A stretch of DNA of 64,000 nt from Phaseolus vulgaris (GCF_000499845.2 NC_023759.2:38711785-38775784), one strand, 5' to 3'. Numbered from the stretch's first letter, positions 1 through 13,471 are shown. Notes: generated from the letters alone by a model not told the origin. Program-made: numbers and translations.

Positions 1-24
1 TTCATTGCTTTCGTGGAGCTGCCA

Positions 25-123
25 ATGGAAGCGACTGCGACGGAAACTGTCCTGACACCATCGGTTTATCTCGGAAGACCTTCCGCATTCGCCTTCCCTT
101 CCAATTTTGCCTTCTCCATTAAG
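25..123 (+). CDS. possible first exon or exon fragment of an unrecognised gene
   Basis: An open frame runs from the window edge through an ATG at 25 to a good splice-donor context (AAG followed by GTATTC) at 123/124. It encodes about 33 residues with a Thr/Ala-rich start and a Phe/Ser/Pro-rich end, loosely like an organelle-targeting leader. The frame is also open upstream of the ATG, so this may be the tail of a longer exon. No second exon was found downstream before the CACTA remnant at about 1 kb, so the gene may be broken by that insertion or have a distant exon. I do not recognise the protein. Confidence 0.25.
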
Positions 124-1020
124 GTATTCAATCAATTTTTTATTTTTTATTTAAATTTTTGGATTATGATTTGTGTTAGCTAGAAATGTATGTTATGGAT
201 TATGAGAGTAGTGATGCTCTCTTAAACGTCTTAACTTTGTTAACAAATCATTTGGCATGTTGTTGAACAAGTAAATGGATGTACCGATTTGCCTTATTTG
301 TAGAAAAGTGGGTAAGCAATTTGTTTTGCTAACATCTTTCAATTTACTTATGAGGAACTTTCTGCAATAATGTGTGATAAATGACGAGTTCTTTCTTTGA
401 TTTCATTAGAATTGTTACATTCCATTCTGATGGTAAATGTTCCTGACACAAATTGTTCCAAATTATTTATAAGGTGATGCATTAAAAACCATGACTTGCC
501 ACGTCTTGATTGCTAGGAGAATGATCTAGATACTAGTTCACAGAAGTACTCATTTCCAACTTCTTCAATTCTTCTCTGTCTTTTGAATTGTTGGAGAAAA
601 CCCTCTCCCATCCACAACAAAATCAGGTTCTCCTTTTCAAATTCATAATTTTTTTGGTAAAATTGCACAATAAACAAAACATCTCTTCAAATGTGATGGG
701 AGATAATGGTAGTTTAATCTCAAAAACCGACAGAATGTTACTCTCAGAATCTTGCAAATGTCATATCTCATTGTTTAGTTTTGCACCATTCTTGTTTATC
801 ACTTTTAGACCTCAAAAGTCTTGCAAGTGTCTTCACAGCCAAAGGCAACCCTTTGCACTTCCTCACTGTTTCCCTCCCAACTTTGTTTGAACTTTGATGC
901 AATTGCAAACTAAAATCACGTAAACAAAGGCATCTTTTGAACATAAATTCCAGGAATCTTCATTACACAACTCATTAAGATTATAAGGTGAAATAGTCTC
1001 CACGTCGATGTTTTAGTAAA
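124..1020. other. non-coding, no gene recognised
   Basis: AT-rich sequence. The 100-codon open frame at 588-890 has no recognisable domain and no splice or start context that supports it. Nothing else was seen. Confidence 0.5.
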
Positions 1021-1502
1021 TCACATATTAGTCAAATCAAAATAGAGTCCCTTAAAGAAGAGATTAGGAAAAAAATTAAGAACGAGGTATACTCTGAATT
1101 TAAGACAAAGTTATTATTAGACATGGGAGCAAAGTTAACATCCATATTTGTTCAATCCTTAGTTGCCACTTCAAAGTTTTTCCCTATTCGTATAAGTCAA
1201 AAGGGAGTTGTGATGCTCCAGAAGGATTAGGGGGGACGTTGGTCCTACTATCCTTGCAGACTATAAGTTTTTTATTATTTTGTTTCTTATGTTATATGAT
1301 TTTATAATTAATAAAATTTTAATGTATGTAACTATTTATAGAGCTATGGAATGAAAGTTCATTTAAGGTTCCAAGGACTTTCACATGTTATCCGAAAGAA
1401 GCTACAAATATAATGCACCAAATGTAAGTCATTTGTCTTACTGGTATTAAATTGTAATGTATAAATTATTATATTATAATATTTGTATTTAACTTGTAGA
1501 GT

Positions 1503-1610
1503 TCACATCAATCAGAAAGTTATGAATGCGAGTATTATGTAATGAGGCATATGCATAAAAGCATATATGCTAACATTAAGGACTCGTGGAAGGAGATAAT
1601 ATACAATTAA
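1503..1610 (+). pseudogene. Ulp1/SENP-type cysteine protease C-terminal fragment, transposon-derived
   Basis: The frame reads SESYECEYYVMRHM and on to a TAA at 1608-1610. This matches the end of the Ulp1 catalytic domain found in plant CACTA elements, where the usual motif is Q-x-x-x-Y-E-C-G-Y-Y-V-M-R-x-M and the Cys is the catalytic nucleophile. The Cys is present here, but the following Gly is Glu and the upstream Gln position is lost. The upstream catalytic His and Asp regions are not readable. It is a relic of a transposon-captured de-SUMOylating-type protease, not a cellular gene. Confidence 0.6.
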
Positions 1611-1739
1611 CCCAAATATATTAAATATGTTGAATGTTAATTTCATCTTCAATTGATTGTGTAGATATTCAGTTATCCATCTCCATTGAAGTACAAAAGG
1701 TTCAAAAGCATGGACATAATATTTTTTTTAAAAGTACAC

Positions 1740-2141
1740 TTTTTTATTACAGTTATTGTTAAATTTGTCATAAAAAAATATTATTTTCTATGACTAATTT
1801 GTCTTTAATCATCATAAAAAATAATATATTTTATGACAGTTAAAACATTATCTATTATAAAAAACAATACATTTTATAACAAAAAATAATATTTTATGAC
1901 TGTAATTTTAATCATCATAATGTATTACTTTCTATGATGATTAAAGACAAATGAGTTATAAAAGTAAATTTTCTATGGTGGTTCCTTTATGTTTGACATA
2001 AAAAGTAAACGTTTTATGACAGTTGTACAATCATCATAAAAAACTCATACTTTTCTATGTCGTTTGTATTTATGAAAATTTTAAAACCGAGATAAAATGA
2101 TATGTTTGAACTGTCATAAAAAAATATTTTTTACACTAGTG
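1740..2141. repeat. subterminal inverted and direct repeats of the CACTA element
   Basis: Units such as TTTATGACAGTT, AATCATCATAAAA and ACTGTCATAAAAAA recur in direct and inverted orientation about every 30-60 bp up to the CACTAGTG terminus. This is the expected layout of transposase-binding subterminal repeats. Confidence 0.5.
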
Positions 2142-4403
2142 AATATTTTAAAAAACTCTAAACTTGTAAAGAAATATGTAGAACTTGTATTGTAATAATT
2201 AAATATATTTTCTGAAATATTACACAAATAATTGATTCGTTTAAAAAATGAGCATTTCTCACCTAAATAAAAAGAGTTGATGAACTAGCCTTTGGAATCC
2301 AACTCACTTCATCACTCATTATTGTACTTATAAATACTTTAACCAACATCTACTCAAAATGTTTTAAGAATAATTGTAAGGTATCAATTTCTTTGTTTGA
2401 GAAGTTACGACATTTCTTAAACATTAAATTTTAAGTTTATTATTATAATACATGTAAACAAAAATACAATTACAATGTGTTTTCACTTCAATGTTTCGTA
2501 GTGTAATCAGATTGTTAGAAAAAATCTTATAAATCACATGCATTTCTATTTAAAATATTATAAAAGGAGAAGATATATAGTTTCTTCTTTTTTAAATTCA
2601 ATCATTTTTCTTCATAATTTTTATTTTAAATATTATATTTTTTATAGGAAAATACATAAAGTTCATTATGAAACATTAAAATTATAAACTAACATTCAAT
2701 CTTTCTTGTATTCTCATAAGAAAAAAATTCCTTTTTTCATGGAATAATGAATTATTTCATAATTTTTTAAATTTTATTCTTTTAAGTAAAGATAACCAAA
2801 AGAATTGAGAATCCTAATTGAAAATAAGTTACAAAAAATTTAATTATGTTTTCCTTTATTTTATGTGTTACTCTAGATATTGATTTGAAAATACTAATAA
2901 TGGTGGAAGAGTGGCAAGTCACTTCAACTGTTATTTACAATAGTTGTCTTTTAGAATTACTTATAATTAAGTATAACTAACTTATATCTTTAATTTGATA
3001 TTATTTTATATTTTTATTAAAAAATTGATTTTTAAATTTTATATTTATCTTTTCATAAATATCTTTTTTGTGTATATCGTCTTTTCATTATCTAGTTTTA
3101 TTTTAACAAGAAGAAAATGTCCTACATTAACCAAATCATTTATATACTAATAGTATAACAAGATTTAACCATTTACTTTTTCAATGTAAAAAATATTTAT
3201 ACTAATTACATAAATTATAGTCTGTTTTTATTGGTACAATTTATTCTTTTACTTTATGAAATTTAACTACTTGGATAAATATTAAACAGTTAATTAGTAG
3301 AGAATGATAATTTCCTTTATTTTGTCCTAGAATTATACAGTGTAATGTATGATAACTTTTTTACTTTTATTTTAACAGGTAATACTTAAATATTAATAAA
3401 AAAATACTTATAGAAACAATGTAAAAATACAACAAAAACAAACAAGAATAAGAATATGTGGTTTTTAAATATTAGGATTAAGATTAGCCGTCAAAATTAT
3501 TACTTTATAAGACCAAACTAAACGGTAATCTATCAATTTCAGCGAAATTGGGATCCATAAAACTCAGGCCTTTCCTATTATTGTTGCAACCTATAAAGTT
3601 GGTAATCCCGTTCAATGTTTCTCTTTTTGTTTAGTTGATTTTTTTTCTCACAATTTACTCCATTAATTGTTAGTAATTTGCTTTTATTCTCCTGCCTTTT
3701 TTTCCCCACAGTTATTAAAATGCTAATAGTAAATAATATTATATTAAGTTAAAAATATATATTTTCAACTACTATATATAGATTCTTCGAGAATGAGAGT
3801 TGTTATCAATACATAGTTTTATTAGTGCATAATTTTCAAATAATATTGTCATATATCTGATTTGTTTAACAACATTATTTTTTTCATGTTTTGAATTTTG
3901 TTTTTGCAATGAAAGAAACACAACATTCCCACCATTCCAGTGAAAGTACTAATTCACAATTACATTAAATGCTGAACAGTCAGTGTTTAAGTTTTCCTAA
4001 ACAAAAAATATATAAAGTAAGACTTGCACGAAGAAGAAGCATAGTGAAACAGTTCATACCAATAATTTGATTATTATAATAAATAAAATGTAATTGAATT
4101 TAGATTTACAAATAGGAACTGGAGGCTAAAAAGGAAATGAAGATGCAAAAGAAGAATAATTTACAATGATAAACAAAACCACCCTTGTATTCTCTTCTCC
4201 TCACCGATTTATGTCATCCATCCATATCAACAAATTTATTGCAGCACACATCTCTTAATCGTGTATATATCGGTTCACTTAATATTATGAACCTTTATAT
4301 AGAAGCATTTTCTGTATATGGTTTCTTTCTATGCATGGGAACAAAAATGGTATATATATAGCATAAGTTACTTAACTTTAAATTTTGGTAGTTTATTTGT
4401 TAC
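2142..4403. other. intergenic, AT-rich
   Basis: No open frame of interest, no RNA gene and no bounded repeat was seen. The last few hundred bases before 4404 are the downstream flank and probable 3' UTR of the minus-strand TBR/TBL1 gene. Confidence 0.5.
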
Positions 4404-6997
4404 CTAAGTTTTCTTCTGCTCAAGCTGATTCCGATACTCTCTCATTAGAAGTTCAGCATAGAGAATCTCATTCCATATATCAGGAACACCAGGAAGGCAC
4501 CAGTGGCTGCAGTCTTGGTATCTCAATGGTGATTTTCTTTCCTCAGGACTTAGATTTTGCTTCCTGTATATGGAGGGATGACCATCCTTTCTGAAATCTG
4601 TCATTCTAGTCACGTTTTGGTAGATCACACGGTTTTTCATATTCTTTAGCACCTTCTCCAAAACAATCATCTTATCTGGATACTGAGTTAGGTACTTCTC
4701 GTTGTCAATTGGATCAGTTTCACTATCACATTGCCCACCTGAATTCCACTGTCCACCGCTGCAGTTTCAGAAGTTTCTAGTTATGAGTAAGTCTTCTAGC
4801 ACCATAATCAGATGGGGGTGCTCAATAAATGTATCTCTGTACTTGCAAGTAATGAACTTGAAACACAGTATATGATGAGAAAAAATAAGTAAAATAATTA
4901 CCAATGCTTGTACTTGAGTTTATTTTTTTTTCCTTTTTTGTTGTTATAAGAGTTATTACATATTCAACCAAACGGAAATTAAATTACTTGTATTTTACCT
5001 GAAATGGGAAGCAGAATAGCCTCTGAAGAAGACCACTGTCTTGGATGGATTAATGTTGGCATCAACCCACCTGCTCCAAGTTGTTAAAGCTCTTCGGAAT
5101 GCCTCAAGAACGTTTAACTCAGAATACACATGGCTACCTTCTTGGTAATAGTCCTGCCTGAAAATTGTCAGGGTCAATTTTTAGTCCACCTTCATAACAA
5201 GGATTCCTCTAATCTTGGAACTTAAGAACCAGTCATCAATAAGAATACAAGTGGAAAATGATCCATTGCAATGAAAGGGAAGTTGAAGTGTCATATCATA
5301 CCCTTTAGAGGTTTTATCATGAGTCCACCAGTGGCCAGTGTTGAAGATGATAATATCTGCATCTTTATATTGAGAAGAAGATTGACCAACTAAATCTAGA
5401 CGAAGTGTTTCCTTCTTTGTCCCATTCTTATCAGTCATTTCCCCTTCTTGAACCAAAAATGGAGACACGAAAAGCTCCACAGAGAAGTGATAATCCTAGT
5501 TATACCAAACCGAACCAGTTCTGTTAGGCTAAGAATAACAAATCAACACAAATACGGAAGCTAAAACACAAGAGGGTTCAATACTCACTTTGAATATAAA
5601 TGAATAAGAGGCTTCGCCTCTGAAATGAACTCTTCCATTTGCTTCATAAACCTTCTTTTTATCCTTCACAGCACTTTTCAATATGCAAATCAGAGACTCC
5701 CACATGTTCCTATTGAGCGAATCGCCAACAAAAACAAGTTTCTTTCCTCTCAACAATTCCAGCATTCTATGCGCATTCAACCTATGACCAATTCAACCAA
5801 ATTAGGAGCCCCAAAAAGAAACAACCAATAGATCAATTCTAGTACAATACAAAACAGCAACTTGCCATTAGCCAGACAAAACACCAACACGAAGCAGACA
5901 AATGTTGTCAATTTTGGACTAACAAAACCATCCATCAAATTAAAAAAACTTCACCGCCTAAAATTAAAAACAAAAAAATTCAATATTTTCCAATACCTTG
6001 GGAGGCTGCAACCCTTAGGCTTCCACTTATATGTTAGATATTCCTTGTCGGGCCTTCCATTCCTAATACAATTGAACTGTTCATCTACCAAAGAGCAAGA
6101 ACCTGGCTTATAGAGAGGATAAGAACCATCCTTAACCCACTTTCCATCAAAAAAATCACACTTCATGAGAGACTCCATCGATTCATCGTTCCCCTTAGCG
6201 TGACTCTTCCCATTAATATGTTTCCTAGCCAGAGAAGCCGTGTAATTATCATTCGAAGCAACACCCTTTACCGAATCGGCCTTCACAGAAGAATTAGAAC
6301 TTGAGTTCTGATGTGGAACTTCCTGAACAGGGAAACTCACTGAAACATTGGTTGCAGATGTTGCAGGTGTTGCAGGTGCAGTAGCATTTGTAGTTTGATT
6401 TGTGGTTGTAGCTTTAACTTCAGCCGAATTAAAAGTTTGATTTTTTACAACCCCAGATGTTTCCTTAGCGACAAGGGGTGGTGATGACTTCGCCTCCAAA
6501 CTTGGAGCGTGAGAATTCGTGGTCTGGTTTGTGGTTGGGAAAGGAACTGCATCTTGGGATGAAACATCCGAGGTTTGTGTTCGGTTTAGAAAAGAGGTTG
6601 CTTTGAGTGTTTGAGTTTCTAAGGTAGTGTTGAGATGAGGAGAAGAAGCAGTGGCATTAATATTTGCAGATCTAGAAGTGTTAGTGTTGTTTGGCAGTGG
6701 ATCAGAGGAATTGGAGGGTGAAGAAGTGTTTGGGAAAAGGAGTGAGAAAATGGCAGGGATTTGAGGCTTGAAGGAACCATCTGGGGATGATGTGGAAGAA
6801 AATATGTTGGTGAACCAGGGAGAGGAAGCGTTTGGAGAAGGGGAAAAGGCTAAGAAAACAGTGAAAGCGACGAAGGCAATTATGAAAGCGTATGCAAAGG
6901 CCACTGTTTTTCTGGTTTTGAGAACGGATGAGAGGGTCTTGAGGTCTGTGGAGAGGTTGGTGCCACCTATGGGAACGTACTTGGTGGCATCAGCCAT
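4404..6997 (-). CDS. TBR: TRICHOME BIREFRINGENCE / TBL1-type protein (PMR5N and PC-esterase domains)
   Basis: Spliced model, complement of 4404-4758, 4999-5157, 5302-5495, 5589-5781 and 5997-6997. All four introns are GT-AG and phases close to give 633 aa. A single membrane anchor spans about residues 31-51 ([20 protein letters not shown]), so this is a type II Golgi membrane protein. A long Ser/Thr/Asn-rich lumenal stem follows to about 275. The PMR5N domain (about 278-334) has CDFFDGKWV and the Cys-rich [12 protein letters not shown] end. The PC-esterase domain has the GDS motif (353-355, in [15 protein letters not shown]) and the DxxH motif (598-601, DCSHWC), giving the Ser and the Asp/His of the catalytic triad. 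TBL proteins O-acetylate cell-wall polysaccharides, and TBR is needed for normal cellulose and pectin in secondary walls. The long Ser/Thr stem and N-terminal [10 protein letters not shown] favour the TBR/TBL1/TBL2 clade. No defect was seen. Confidence 0.93.
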
Positions 6998-9160
6998 GGA
7001 AATTGGAGGGTTGTGTTTGTGTCCCTATTTTTTTGGAGGAAGAAGATGAGAGTTAAGTGGTGAGAGAAAGAAAAAGTAAAGTTGTTGCTTCCAGTGGCAT
7101 ACAGTTGCAGCCTTCAGGGGTATTGATACATGAACATGAACAAGAGTCCTTGAGAGTGTGAAAGTAAAGAGTGCATAGAAGTATGGGTGGGGTTGTTGAG
7201 TTATGTATGGCCAATGAGTTATGTATGTCCAATCACTACAGCAAAATCTAGAAAGTCTTGTGTGAGAATAGACTTTGTAGTGTTAAGTGTAGAGAGAGAG
7301 TAATGGTAATTAGTGGAGTGGAAGAGGGAGAGAGAGAGAATATAATCAAAGGAAGAAACAGAGATACAGGGTTTGATTGATTCCTTAGCAAAATATATTC
7401 AGAGTTTCCAGCATGGTTAATTACAGGAATTAAATACGATAAGAGGATTAAAATCTTGCCAAAATATGATTAGCATATATGGATATTAAGATAGATAAGA
7501 TTTTATTATGATGAGTAAAAAAATTAAAAATGTTAATTTGTTATTCATTACCCTTAATATAAGGATTATATTGTTAAATTGAACATTGGAATATTTTTAC
7601 ATGCAGTCATTTTCTTTCAAATATCTCACATCTTGAAGAAGACAGTAGATGTTGAATACTCATAACAGAAACATATGGTATTATTTTGCAAATATAGCAT
7701 TTATCTTCAATAGATATGAAATAATGTTATATATATTCAAGTTTTGAATTCGATATTTTTTATTAATTTAATGTAATTTATGCTAATTAATTTGTTTATA
7801 CCAATAAAAAGAATGTTTATTACTATTTTGAAATTTTGTATTTTAAATATTTGTTTATTAAAAATATATTTTGAATCATTTAGAAAATATATATGTGGAA
7901 AAGAAAAAAATAAGAAGAACAAATCCTAACCTGCAAACATGTTATAAATGTAGATTAAGAATAAAAAATTAATTTTTTTTAAAGTAGTTTATAAAAATTC
8001 AAATTAAAAAAAATTAAGAAAAAAATCATGTAAATTAATGTTAATGTTGGAAGAGATTAAATAATATACATAGTATCTTAAATTTTAATTTCAAAGAAAA
8101 TTATTTTAAAAATATAAAAAAAGCACATATTAATAACTAAAGGTGAAACAGAAAAAACAGAAAATATTTAAAAAACTAATATAACAGTAATTTGTCATAT
8201 ATCTAAACCATATAGTAAAATGATAAGAATAATGGAAATGAGAATACTAACCTTTTCTTATAAGATTTAACAAGGCCACTATAGTGTTTTGTCGGTGAAG
8301 CCGCGTTTGCAATTTGGAATATTTGAGATGCACATGTACTACACAGTAACCATACAAACATAATGTTGAATTCAAAATTCAAATTCTTTTCAAATATTTT
8401 TATTATATTTTTTTTTTATTTCTAAATAAAACTTGATAATTTTATAACAAGTGAACTTTGACTGTTTTAAGAAACAGTGCATAATTTATTACTATATTAA
8501 AAAAATTATAATAACAAATTAGTATAAGATGAAATGTACTGAAAAGTCAAGATAAATTTTTCTCTCACTTAATAATGTGACCTAGTTGTTCTGTGAGAAA
8601 GATAATTAAAAAAGAAAGAAACTAAATAATTATATATTTGGTGTGTATATTTCTATAGTAAATGTTGTATTTTTTATTGAGTTTTAAAAATGTATGAGAA
8701 AAACTAAATCTAAAAATATTTAAATGGTTAAAGAAAGTGTGTGACTGTACGGGTAAGACTTCCGGACATGACTATGAACGGAACATTTAGCTGTTATATA
8801 TAATGTTAGGACACTTGTTTGTAGTTGTGCATCACACGCGCTTTATTTGACGTTGTCGGTTTGTTTATTTATTTGAAGAAAAACAGTGGCGTGGATATGT
8901 GTGGCCTATGAAAGTGCGGGGTGTATGAGGCATTGCTACTTCATTCATAGACAACAGTAACATCCTCTGATCTACACACAATTCCCGTGACCACTGTCTT
9001 AGCGTGTACTCTTTTCTCTTTCATATATTCTTTTGAATATACATTTTAAAAAGTTCAAGATGTATTTAGATTAGGGAGTATTTGAAGTAAAAATGAAAAA
9101 ATAGAAACTGAAATTATTTAGATTAAAAAATAGTAAAAGTAAAAAAAAAACATTGTAAAA
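6998..9160. other. upstream region of the TBR/TBL1 gene and AT-rich intergenic DNA
   Basis: GA-rich tracts at about 7047-7075 and 7290-7345 lie where the 5' UTR and proximal promoter of the minus-strand gene should be; such CT-rich leaders (seen from the gene's strand) are common in plants. A block at about 8740-9010 has a more ordinary base composition than its AT-rich flanks but no frame or RNA that I recognise. Confidence 0.4.
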
Positions 9161-9710
9161 ATATGTGAATAATATAATTAATATAATAAATTTAAAAATT
9201 AAAATAATATAATTATAAAATGATTAAATAACTCTTGTTATTATACATTAATTTTAATTAAATATTAAACTATTATTTTATTATTATTATAAAATTAATG
9301 TTATTATTATTTTTATTGATTTTTTTAGTTTTATTATTTACACTTTTATTATTTTATAATTTTTTCCTTAACAATATTAGTTATTCTAATTGTATTGTAT
9401 TTATTATTACTATTATTATTTTATGATACATTATTATTTTTTTATTATTTAATAGTTATATTATTATTATTTTATAAATTTACATCATTTATTATTATTA
9501 AAGCTATTTCTTTTATTTTTTTCTACTAGTTTATAAATTTATTATTATTATTTATTTTGAATTTTATTGTTTATTATTAATATTATTTGAATTTTTTATA
9601 ATTATATTATTATTTTATAGTTATATGGTTATTATTTTATAAATTTACTTCTTTTATTATTATTAAAAATATTTAAATTTATTATTTTTAATAATTTTAT
9701 AAAAAACTTA
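9160..9710. repeat. AT-rich low-complexity tract with (ATT)n-like runs
   Basis: Hundreds of bases consist almost only of A and T, with recurring TTATTATTATT and TTTATTATTA runs. It is interrupted and imperfect, so it is an old simple repeat rather than a clean microsatellite. Confidence 0.7.
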
Positions 9711-9937
9711 ATACAATCAATTACTTTATGTTATGTAATTGATTATGTCATCTTATCTATTAGTTTCTATACAATACATAATTATGTTATGTTTTATTTA
9801 TATTTATTTTTATTTAAATAAGTATGTAATATTTTTATATTAGTTTTTTAGTTGGATAATTCTTCTTATACACTTGGCTATAAGGTGTTTAGTTTTCTTT
9901 TCGTAAATTTTTTCCTCATCTCTTTGTTTTTTTTAGT

Positions 9938-11675
9938 TACTAGTAAGAAAAAGTTCATATTAACGACGGTTACAATGTTATGTAAAGATAATTTTTTTAA
10001 AGATGATTTTGCACTGTCCTTATAAAATCACATTAATAATATGTATTAAAAAATATTGTTATTCAACTAAATAAACTATAAAAAATTAAAAAAAAACATG
10101 TGTTTTTAATGACGGTTCTAATGAAGAGCCGTCATAAATGTTTTTTAAAGACGGATTTCAAATAGAACTTTCATTATAAGTGTATTTTTTTTAAAAAAAT
10201 ATTTTTATTATTATATATACTTTAATTCTGTATAAAATATTAAATTTTCAAAAACAATAATGCATTTAATATCAAAATTTAAATATGAAAGAAAACAAAA
10301 AGTTCTATAAATATATGAAAAAAAATTATGTCATTTTAAAATGTTATACATGGTTACCTTAAGGTGCATCCAAGTGAGTTTCTTTGCATTTACACTTGCA
10401 CTTCTCCTCCTACTCAATATGTTATATCCAGAATGAAATAATAAGGATTCATGTTAGAACACATACATAACATTATGTAATGTAATGTATGAGTAATAAA
10501 TTTGTGAATGTAATATAATCATAATGGTTTCATAAATCTCTAATTTATACTAGAAAATATCATGCAAAATTTCAGATTTTTCTAACAAGTGTAAGTATGA
10601 GAACTAAAACCTCAAAATACTTGGAAAATACCTAAATAATACTTAAAAATAAAAAATAATAGTAAACGATGGATTTTTAGAATTTTGGTGGACCACAATC
10701 TCTTTTGGAATTGGTCACATGATTCATTACATCGTTTTAAGCAACTTTCGTTTTTTACGCATCTCCATCCAATTTCTCTATCAAAAGTCATGACCATTTG
10801 AAGTTTTTTCATGTTAATTTTTGCCAACTCCAAATCTATCTCTCTTCTATTCAATGTCAGGACTCCTCCATTAAATATTCACTAAATGAAGTTCCCACAG
10901 ATCCTAAACTACTAACTAATCAACACATAGATGCATGCAACATGTTCAATGTATACAAATATTATCTAATTCATTATAAAATAAAATCCAAATTGTCGAG
11001 GATCGGATACCCTCATACTCATAATCAACACGTACATTTAAAAAAAGTCAAGAATATTATAATAAAGAATAAAATAAATAAAGAATGTGAAAAATAAAGA
11101 ATATTCAAACACTAATATGGAAAGAATAGTGACGCGGGTGAGAGGTGATAAGACGGAGCAGAACCAGTGTCGCGGAGGACCAACAGCGCGGCGCGACAGC
11201 AACATCCTTCCTTCAATGAAGTGGCAGCGTGTGGTTGTAGTGGAGGGAGGGAGGTGGCGCAACCTTAGGGGTGGTCATGCAATGCAAGCATATGGGAGAC
11301 GACGCAGGGGCCGCGAGAGGTAGAGGGAGACGGGAGGCAGAGTGAGAGAAAGAAGATAAGTGAGAGTGAAGAAGGTGAAGTGAGGTGGAGAGAGTGGGAT
11401 TGTAGCTCACGGTGGTCGTGGGTGAGGAGTGTCAGTGAAAATGAGTGAGGGAAAGAGAGAGTGGGTTGGGCAGGATTCTATTTTTTGGTTGGGATACACA
11501 TAATTAACTACAGGGTTCTATAAAGAACCGTATTTATTCTCACATTGTATCCAAATTAACGGCAAACACAAAAAAATTGCAAAAAATTACGAAACTACCA
11601 CCATCTCTCTTTTTACAATTGTTCTTTATGAACCGTCTTTATAGGGAGTCGTAAATTACATATTTTGTACTAGTG
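9938..11675. mobile_element. CACTA-like non-autonomous element with CACTAGTA termini
   Basis: The right end is TACTAGTG (11668-11675), the reverse complement of CACTAGTA. The left end is TACTAGTAAGAAAA at 9938, one base away from CACTAGTA. Near each end lie matching subterminal motifs in opposite orientation: GACGGTTCT and GAGCCGTC at about 10110-10135, and GAACCGT and GAACCGTC at about 11527-11640. The flanking triplets are AGT and TGT, so a 3-bp target duplication would need one mutation. No transposase frame was found inside. The 11.1-11.46 kb part is unusually GC/GA-rich. Confidence 0.5.
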
Positions 11676-13471
11676 TGTGGACGTAAATTTTCTCTACATT
11701 CTTTTGCTTGAACTCAATTATCTCTCTCTAGAAGACTATAAGAAAAGTTATTTGGTCGGTTTCTGTTACTGTTGAATTAGTCATCCTCTTGTTGTTGGTC
11801 ATGTTTCTTGTAGTTACCATAAAACCTCTTATGTCTTTCTCAGTCTCACAGTGGATGTCAATTGTTTTTGTATGGGTCGAGACTTCACGTCTTCACTATT
11901 GTTTGTACTTCTTAGACTTTTCGGTGTCGACTGCTAATAGGTTTCAATTCTTTCTCTTCGATCAAGAGTGGGAAATACTTACAAAAGATCATTTGATGCT
12001 TGAATTAGTACCCAATATTTGATGGTTAAAGATAATAAATATTATTAGATCGTAGATTAATATTGATCAACCTATTTATAAAAATATGATATAGTATCAT
12101 ACTAATCAACCTAAACTAGTATAAAGATTATATTTAACTCATATATTAATTTAATATTAAATACAAATTCTCAGTAAAATTTATATTTAAGTGTTTTTTA
12201 TCTTAATTTATCGAAATAGTATTTACCGCAATAATTGAGATACTAATCAACATGTTTAACCAAAATAGTATCGTGTAGGATATTTTGTCATGTCGTGTAG
12301 GATATTTTGTCATGTGTAGTACATATTTGATATTTGATAAAAGATTCAAATCACATACATAATGTACTTTTAAGTAAAAAAGATACACTTGAGTTTCTTC
12401 AATGCATTTTGTCATTCAATCCCTACATTTTCAAGAAAATTTACGGTAAGAGAAATACATAGAAAGAAGTTAAATATTTAAACATGATGCATCTATTATT
12501 TATTATTTATATAATACATTTATAAATTTGTGTACTTTTCCTTGTTTTATATATTAATTTGTGATATATATTTTATATTTTAAAGTGAAAGGTGAACGGT
12601 GAAGACTCGTACACAAAAGTAATTCAAAGCGTAAACAAAAATAAAAAGTGAAAGTTTGTTTAGTCGTTAGATTGAAAAGGTTGGTATATGTAATATATAA
12701 ATATATACAAAATTACCTACTAATCACTAACTAAAGCTTCGGTTTCCAAATGTTGCCTTTCCTTTTCAAACACAAATCAATCTATTTCATTTAATGGTTT
12801 TATACGTTGCAATGCCCACTTTTTACTCGTTATTCTAAAAATATTACGGTCAAATTGTTGTTATTTTTTTATATTTAAGATCATTCATACCCTTATGGGT
12901 ATTAATGGAATGTTAAGAATTGAGCTATCTAGATAAACCATAATCGTCTTAAAGCTTTTACTTTATCATATAAAAATGTGATTTGTACGTTGAAAAAAGT
13001 TTGATGGAAATTCAGAATCGTAAATAAATTAGTTTTATTATTGATTAATTAAGACTGCGTTTAGAAAATAGATAATAAAAAAAATCAGTAATTGAAATAA
13101 ATTTGAGGAGATCTTAGTTAGTTTGAAATGTCCTTTTGAACTAGAATTTAGAGCGTGTATTTTTTATTTCTTTCTAAGATGACGGTGGTTGATTGGCACG
13201 ACGCTGCATTAAACTTGCGTCAGATTCATTCACCAAACTTCTCTCTACCGACTGAAACATAATACTGCAACTGTCCCATCTTTAGGTCATGCATGCCTAA
13301 CCAAATCACTATCAATTTCAATTCCAACTCTCTCATCGCCTTTTGTAGTGTAGTAGTACTTTAGTTTGTTGACCTCTTGCAATTCTTTTTTTCTCAAACC
13401 CACCTTCAAAGTGCTGCATTCCGACTATTCTCTCATTCCTCTAATATCATATTAGAGTTAGTAAGAGGATA
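11676..13471. other. intergenic, AT-rich
   Basis: No gene recognised. The plus-strand open frame at 11789-12022 (77 codons) has no recognisable domain. A perfect 22-bp tandem duplication at 12271-12314 is listed separately. Confidence 0.45.
12271..12314. repeat. perfect 2 x 22-bp tandem repeat
   Basis: The 22-bp unit beginning TCGTGTAGGATATTTTG occurs twice back to back with no mismatch, suggesting a recent slippage event. Confidence 0.85.

Larger units (their letters stand above)
1030..2141 (+). mobile_element. degenerate CACTA (En/Spm-like) transposon, 3' part
   Basis: Three signs agree. At about 1030-1230 there is a broken reading frame with a Glu/Lys-rich helical stretch (EEIRKKIKNEV and following), of the kind seen in plant CACTA-associated ORFs. 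At 1503-1610 the end of an Ulp1-type protease domain is readable. At 1740-2141 an AT-rich subterminal zone is full of short TCATAAAA and TTTTATGA repeats in both orientations. The element ends in TACACTAGTG at 2132-2141, whose reverse complement begins CACTAGTGTA, a CACTA-type terminus. The matching 5' end was not found, so the element is truncated or its left boundary is eroded. Confidence 0.55.

Noticed and set aside
588..890. 100-codon plus-strand open frame
   Set aside because: No recognisable domain, no similarity to a known family that I can name, and no splice or promoter context. Length is within chance for this region.
10612..10854. 80-codon minus-strand frame inside the CACTA-like element
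   Set aside because: It does not resemble CACTA transposase or a known host gene; I treat it as chance.
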